The notes below the pieces were generated by a model. That model did not search any database and had not been told where the DNA came from. It saw only the letters and a list, made by a program, of their open reading frames with translations. 64,000 bases of DNA from JAPLJU01 sp036725345. GTDB taxonomy: Bacteria; Desulfobacterota; Syntrophia; Syntrophales; UBA2192. The stretch covers positions 30,794 to 94,793 of the forward strand of contig DAIMEJ010000012.1 of assembly GCA_036725345.1 (NCBI GenBank), in the 5' to 3' direction. This document shows, one piece after another, positions 60,004 to 64,000 of this stretch; within the stretch, counting starts at the first letter, position 1; each line of letters begins with the position of its first letter. The position numbers were made by a program, and so were the translations under genes.

Positions 60004-61590
60004 ATGGACCTGCTTAAAGCGCTGCTTGAACAAAGCCCAATCATGGCGCTCTTTCTTGCGATTGCCGTGGGCTACGCCCTGGGGGAAATCAACATCAAGG
60101 GGCTTTCGTTTGGTGTCGGTGCCGTCCTGTTCGTGGGGCTTGCCATCGGCGCCTTCGCCCCCAAATCGGTTCCGCCCCCACTCCTGGGTTCGCTGGGACT
60201 CGTCATGTTTCTTTATGGGATCGGCCTCCAGTACGGCAAGCAGTTCTTTGCCGGCCTGACGGGGCCCGCCGGGCGTAAAGCCAACCTGCTCACGATTATC
60301 AGCATCCTGGCTTCGCTCGGGACTGCCGTCCTGATTGTAAGGGTATTCCACATCAAGCTTGACTATGTGGCCGGCCTTTTTTCAGGCGCCTTGACCTGCA
60401 CCCCCGCGCTGCAAGCCGCTCTAGAGATCGCGGGGAACAATGATCCGGCTGTGGGATACAGTGTCGCCTATCCCTTCGGGATCATCGTCTCCATTCTCGG
60501 AATCTACGTGGCCGGACTCGTTTTCAAGCCCAAGGTCGAAATACCGTCCAAAAAGAGCCTAGAACTCGTGGAACTGATCATCCGGAACCCCACGGTGATC
60601 GGCAAGCGGCTAGAGGACATCGAGACCATGCTGCCCTCCGAGATCGAGGTGGCTGCGGTCCGACGGCAACATGTAACACAAATTGCCAGTCTGGACACGG
60701 TCCTGGAAGCCGGCGATTCGGTGCTGGTGGTCGGTAAAAACGAGGAGGCTGTCGCGAAGGCAAAAGACCTGCTCGGGATAATGGGACCGCAGAACATTCT
60801 TCATGATCGCGAGAATTTCGAGTATATCCGGGTTTATGCATCGAAGCGCGGTGTCGTGGGCTCCCGTCTTTCGGATCTGGACATGCCGGCCGAGGTGCCC
60901 TGCCGGATCGTGAATATCCGGAGAGGCGATGCTCACATCGTTCCGGAGCCGGATCTCATCCTGGAATTCGGGGACCATGTCGGACTCTTTGCCGAGCTGA
61001 AACATGAAGCTGTGCTTCGCTCCTACTTCGGGGACTCCATCAAGGGCACAACGGAATTCAGCTACATCTCCGTAGGGATCGGGATGGTGCTCGGCGTCAT
61101 TCTCGGCTTGATCCCGGTAACGGTCCCCGGTATCGGCAAACTGAGCCTGGGGATTGCCGCGGGCCCCCTGATCGTTTCGCTCATCCTGGGGAAACTCGGG
61201 CGGACGGGAGGGATCGTGTGGACGATGCCTGTGACGGCAAACGTCACGCTTCGCAACTTCGGTCTCACCATCTTTCTCGCCCAGGTGGGCATCAGTTCAG
61301 GCAAGAGCCTCATGGCCAGCATCGGGGATATCGGGATCCTTTTTGTCTGCGCGGCCGCGCTCATCATCCTTGTCCTGGTCGTTATCATCTTCGTGGTCGG
61401 GTACAAGATCATGAAGATTCCCTTCGATGATATCCTGGGGATTCTTGCCGGGGCTGTCGGGAACCCCGCCATCCTGGCCTATGGCGTGAAAACCGTCCCG
61501 ACGGAGCGACCCGATATCAATTATGCGATGATTTTTCCCGTCGGGTTGATTTTGAAAGTCATCTTTATAAGCCTGATGATGAAGCTTTAA
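60004..61590 (+). CDS. AspT/YidE-type transporter with TrkA-C domains
   Basis: A 528-residue inner-membrane transporter of the aspartate:alanine exchanger family. Two duplicated membrane halves of five or six helices each (GALTCTPALQAAL in the first and the matching GAVGNPAILAYG in the second). Between them lie two TrkA-C domains (VIGKRLEDIETMLPSEIEVAAVRR and GVVGSRLSDLDMPAEVPCRIV). The substrate may be an amino acid or dicarboxylate and cannot be fixed. I prefer ATG 60004 (GGGGAG upstream) over ATG 59992, which has no ribosome site. Confidence 0.92.
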   Translation: MDLLKALLEQSPIMALFLAIAVGYALGEINIKGLSFGVGAVLFVGLAIGAFAPKSVPPPLLGSLGLVMFLYGIGLQYGKQFFAGLTGPAGRKANLLTIISILASLGTAVLIVRVFHIKLDYVAGLFSGALTCTPALQAALEIAGNNDPAVGYSVAYPFGIIVSILGIYVAGLVFKPKVEIPSKKSLELVELIIRNPTVIGKRLEDIETMLPSEIEVAAVRRQHVTQIASLDTVLEAGDSVLVVGKNEEAVAKAKDLLGIMGPQNILHDRENFEYIRVYASKRGVVGSRLSDLDMPAEVPCRIVNIRRGDAHIVPEPDLILEFGDHVGLFAELKHEAVLRSYFGDSIKGTTEFSYISVGIGMVLGVILGLIPVTVPGIGKLSLGIAAGPLIVSLILGKLGRTGGIVWTMPVTANVTLRNFGLTIFLAQVGISSGKSLMASIGDIGILFVCAAALIILVLVVIIFVVGYKIMKIPFDDILGILAGAVGNPAILAYGVKTVPTERPDINYAMIFPVGLILKVIFISLMMKL

Positions 61591-61635
61591 AAGTGATTGC
61601 CAGTATAGAAAAAACAGGAACAGAGAGGAAAGAAG

Positions 61636-62826
61636 ATGGAAAAGAAAGGCTTGTGGCAACACGTGTTGGTAGGGCTTCTTGCGATTTGCCTGGCCGCACC
61701 GGCTTCGCTTTTCGCGCAGGGGACACCGGCAAAGACCTTCAAGCAGGAAGAGCTCGACCAGCTGCTGGCGCCCATCGCGCTTTACCCCGATGACCTCCTG
61801 ACCCAGGTCCTCATGGCTTCCACCTACCCCCTCGAGGTCGTTCAGGCGGAGCGATGGATGAAAAAAAACAAGAGCCTGAAAGGGGATGCCCTGAAGACAG
61901 CTCTGGGAAAAGAGCCCTGGGACAACAGTGTGAAAGCGCTCGTGCCGTTCCCGGAGGTCCTTACCATGATGAGCGAGAAGCTCGACTGGACCCAGAAACT
62001 CGGCGATGCGTTCCTGGCGCAGCAGAAGGACGTCATGGATACGATCCAGAAGCTGCGAAAGAAGGCAGCCGAGGCAGGAAACCTGAAAAGCACGAAAGAG
62101 CAGGAGGTGAAGAAGGACGGCGATACCATCATCATTCAGGCCACCAACCCGCAGGTGGTCTATGTCCCCGTTTACGACCCGGTGGTGGTTTACGGCTCAT
62201 GGTGGTACCCGGCATACCCGCCCTATCCGGTTTATGTGTACCCGCCGGGGGCCGTCATGTTTACCTTCGCGGTGGGTGTCGCGATCGGTTCGGGCTGGCA
62301 CGGGTGGGGATGCTACCCGGACTGGCACGGGGGAGACATCAATATCGACAGAGACATCAATATCGATAGGCCTGACAGACCGGACAGACCTGACAGGCCG
62401 GGCAGACCGGAGACGAGACCTTCCGGCAGCGGGGGCAAGGCGGACAAGTGGAAACACAACCCGGATCACCGGCAGGGGGTCGCCTACCGCGACCAGGCCA
62501 CTCGCGACAAGTACTCGCCCACCAATCGTGCCGCCGTGGACAACCGGAAGGACTACCGGGGGTATGACAAGGCGGGTGCAGGTGCGGCCGACCGAACTGG
62601 AAGCAGGCAGCCGGCACAGGTGCAGGACAGAACTGCCGACCGATCGGGTCCCTCGGACAGGGGACGGGACAATGCCCTGGGCGGGATGGACCGCGGGGGA
62701 CAGGCGAGCAGGGACAGCGCTAGGGGTAGCCAGAGCATGTCTTCGGCGAGATCCCACGGCGGAGGATCCACCCGGTCCATGGGCGGAGGCGCTCGCGGCG
62801 GCGGCGGAAGGGGAGGCCGCCGTTAG
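61636..62826 (+). CDS. DUF3300-family exported protein
   Basis: A 396-residue protein with signal LVGLLAICLAAPASLFA. DUF3300 core: LDQLLAPIALYPDDLLTQVLMASTYPLEVV, DNSVKALVPFPEVLTMMSE and NPQVVYVPVYDPVVVYGSWW. The C-terminal 130 residues are low complexity, with a DINIDRDINIDRPDRPDRP repeat and a glycine/serine/arginine-rich end (GGGARGGGGRGGRR). AGAGGAAAGAAG before the ATG. DUF3300 genes often stand beside DUF2950 genes, as here. Function unknown; probably periplasmic or surface-associated. Confidence 0.9.
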   Translation: MEKKGLWQHVLVGLLAICLAAPASLFAQGTPAKTFKQEELDQLLAPIALYPDDLLTQVLMASTYPLEVVQAERWMKKNKSLKGDALKTALGKEPWDNSVKALVPFPEVLTMMSEKLDWTQKLGDAFLAQQKDVMDTIQKLRKKAAEAGNLKSTKEQEVKKDGDTIIIQATNPQVVYVPVYDPVVVYGSWWYPAYPPYPVYVYPPGAVMFTFAVGVAIGSGWHGWGCYPDWHGGDINIDRDINIDRPDRPDRPDRPGRPETRPSGSGGKADKWKHNPDHRQGVAYRDQATRDKYSPTNRAAVDNRKDYRGYDKAGAGAADRTGSRQPAQVQDRTADRSGPSDRGRDNALGGMDRGGQASRDSARGSQSMSSARSHGGGSTRSMGGGARGGGGRGGRR

Positions 62827-62888
62827 GACGAGGCGGGTAAAGGTTCCCATGCGTCATGATTGACAAATCATCGTTGGAGGAAAGATTC

Positions 62889-63833
62889 ATGTTTTCATAT
62901 CATATAAGACACGCGTCATCACGGTTCCTGCTGATCGGTGTGCTTGTCCTGGCCGTTTTCATCCTGCTGCAGGGGACGACCCTGGCGACCAAACCAAAAC
63001 ATAAGAGCTTCGAGTCGCCGGAGGCAGCCGCTGAATCCCTCGTTAAGGCCCTTCGAGACAACGATGAGAAGAGTCTTCTCGATCTGTTCGGACCCGGCGG
63101 TAAATCCCTGGTTATGTCGGGGGATGCCGTGGACGACCGGGAACGCAGGGAAAAATTCGTACGGCTCTATGAGGAAAAGAACCGCCTGGAGAGGGCGGGC
63201 GACAAGAAGGTCGTTCTCCACGTGGGGAACAGTGACTGGCCCTTTGCCATCCCGATCGTGAAGACGGCTGAGGGTTGGCGCTTCGACACAAAGCAGGGCA
63301 AAGAAGAAATCATCAATCGCCGCATCGGGGAAAATGAACTCGGGGCCATCCAGACCTGCCTGGCCATAGTGGATGCGCAGCGGGATTATGCAAGCATAGA
63401 CCGGGACGGTGACGATCTGCTGGAATACGCCCAGAAGTTCGAGAGCACCCAGGGCAAAAAAGACGGACTGTACTGGCAGGTGGCGCCGGGTGAAGCGCTG
63501 AGTCCCCTGGGCCCGCTTGTCGCACAGGCCCAGAGCGAAGGCTACAGGAAGGGGAAGAACCCCACACCCTATAACGGCTACTATTTCCGAATCCTGACGG
63601 CCCAGGGAAAAAGTGCCAAGGGCGGTGCATACAGTTACATTGTAAACAGGAAGATGATCGGCGGATTTGCGGTCGTGGCTTACCCCGCAGTCTACGCCTC
63701 GTCCGGTGTAAAGACATTCATCGTGAATCATGAGGGGATTGTTTATGAGAAGGACCTGGGACCCGGAACGACTAAGCTGGCAAAGAAAATAAAGGTCTTC
63801 AACCCCGACGACACCTGGGAGAAGGCGGAATAG
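62889..63833 (+). CDS. DUF2950-family exported protein
   Basis: A 314-residue exported protein with an N-terminal hydrophobic segment (LLIGVLVLAVFILLQGTTLA). DUF2950 blocks: FESPEAAAESLVKALRDND, WPFAIPIVKTAEGWRFDTK, AIVDAQRDYAS, NGYYFRILTAQG and VAYPAVYASSGVKTFIVNH. GGAGGAAAG before the ATG at 62889 defines the start. It is 62 bp after the DUF3300 gene and likely works with it in the envelope; role unknown. Confidence 0.9.
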   Translation: MFSYHIRHASSRFLLIGVLVLAVFILLQGTTLATKPKHKSFESPEAAAESLVKALRDNDEKSLLDLFGPGGKSLVMSGDAVDDRERREKFVRLYEEKNRLERAGDKKVVLHVGNSDWPFAIPIVKTAEGWRFDTKQGKEEIINRRIGENELGAIQTCLAIVDAQRDYASIDRDGDDLLEYAQKFESTQGKKDGLYWQVAPGEALSPLGPLVAQAQSEGYRKGKNPTPYNGYYFRILTAQGKSAKGGAYSYIVNRKMIGGFAVVAYPAVYASSGVKTFIVNHEGIVYEKDLGPGTTKLAKKIKVFNPDDTWEKAE

Positions 63834-63889
63834 GCGGGTTTGCCCCGTCATGTAATTAAATGAAACGACAACGTTAAGGAGAACAGGCT

Positions 63890-64000
63890 ATGGAGAAGAA
63901 AGTGTGGAGATGGCTTGTGGTCCTGCTGTTTATTGCCGTAGCGGCAGGCTGCGCGACGAAGAAGGCATATACGCCCGTGGACGTGTCGTCGAACGCGAAG
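63890..64000 (+). CDS. Lipoprotein, 5' part only (runs off the window)
   Basis: 37 codons are visible. Signal KVWRWLVVLLFIAVAAGC with a lipobox, then ATKKAYTPVDVSSNAK. AAGGAG precedes the ATG. The signal peptide is strikingly like those of the patatin lipoprotein (48799) and its truncated copy (53514), but the mature part differs, so a duplicated signal segment may have been joined to another gene. Confidence 0.75.
   Translation, partial: MEKKVWRWLVVLLFIAVAAGCATKKAYTPVDVSSNAK

Overview
The window reads as a chromosomal segment of an anaerobic delta-proteobacterium-like organism (Desulfobacterota; a syntroph relative is my guess). The basis is indirect: an indolepyruvate:ferredoxin oxidoreductase, an FrhB-like iron-sulfur flavoprotein, a split-Soret-like cytochrome, a sigma-54 activator, serine-type sulfatases, Tam outer-membrane assembly genes and many small lipoproteins. 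No rRNA, tRNA, transposase, phage or CRISPR array was seen.

Layout. 0-5.2 kb: end of a MalK-type ABC ATPase, a BrkB/YihY membrane protein, a histidine phosphatase with an XRE regulator, and an AT-rich HEPN/AbiU2-like gene. 5.3-11.1 kb: tamA-tamB. 11.4-17.6 kb: a small orphan protein followed by fabI, an operon of CGNR regulator, nitroreductase and haloacid dehalogenase with a dyad at the regulator start, and an ExeA-like ATPase whose SPOR end is copied 2.67 kb away. 17.7-25.1 kb: exported and membrane proteins, a uracil-DNA glycosylase remnant, the frhB-like/iorA/iorB operon and a DUF3313 lipoprotein. 25.3-34.4 kb: a sigma-54 activator with two GAF domains, an ABM-domain protein, two serine-type arylsulfatases and a FadL-type porin. 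34.6-42.4 kb: a Cys-rich repeat protein, an MscS channel, a second DUF3313 protein, a nitroreductase and a large hybrid-input histidine kinase with a FixJ-type regulator. 42.5-58.3 kb: accessory DNA with a split-Soret-like cytochrome, CoA-disulfide-reductase/rhodanese, an exported rhodanese, patatins, small lipoproteins, a D-lactate dehydrogenase, a GH63-like glucosidase and a receiver-only regulator. 58.5-64 kb: a same-strand run of envelope genes (lipoproteins, SYLF, AspT-type transporter, DUF3300, DUF2950).

The most striking signal is a previously unlabelled regulon. Seven promoters (11394, 42470, 48190, 50204, 51671, 52927, 57790) share two GGACC-NN-GGTCC-like palindromes set exactly 22 bp apart, then a -35-like region and an extended -10-like TG-TANNNA at a fixed distance. 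The second palindrome is centred near -43 and the first near -65, as expected for a two-site activator. The ACC-NN-GGT core matches the kind of site bound by StyR/FixJ-type LuxR-HTH response regulators, and the window encodes such a regulator with its kinase at 38600-42420. Target genes are three paralogues of an orphan small protein (one ahead of fabI, one ahead of a patatin lipoprotein, one ahead of a truncated patatin), the cytochrome, a small lipoprotein pair, D-lactate dehydrogenase and a receiver-only response regulator that could feed back on the system. Linkage of this kinase pair to these sites is inference.

The same stretch shows repeated duplication and decay: a duplicated operator/orphan/patatin module, a truncated lipoprotein that has lost its lipobox cysteine, a one-base frameshift in a G6 run, and gene fragments. 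A separate family of about 71-bp intergenic repeats (2958, 5228, 11237, perhaps 15327) carries a small hairpin with a conserved 11-nt loop and is unidentified.
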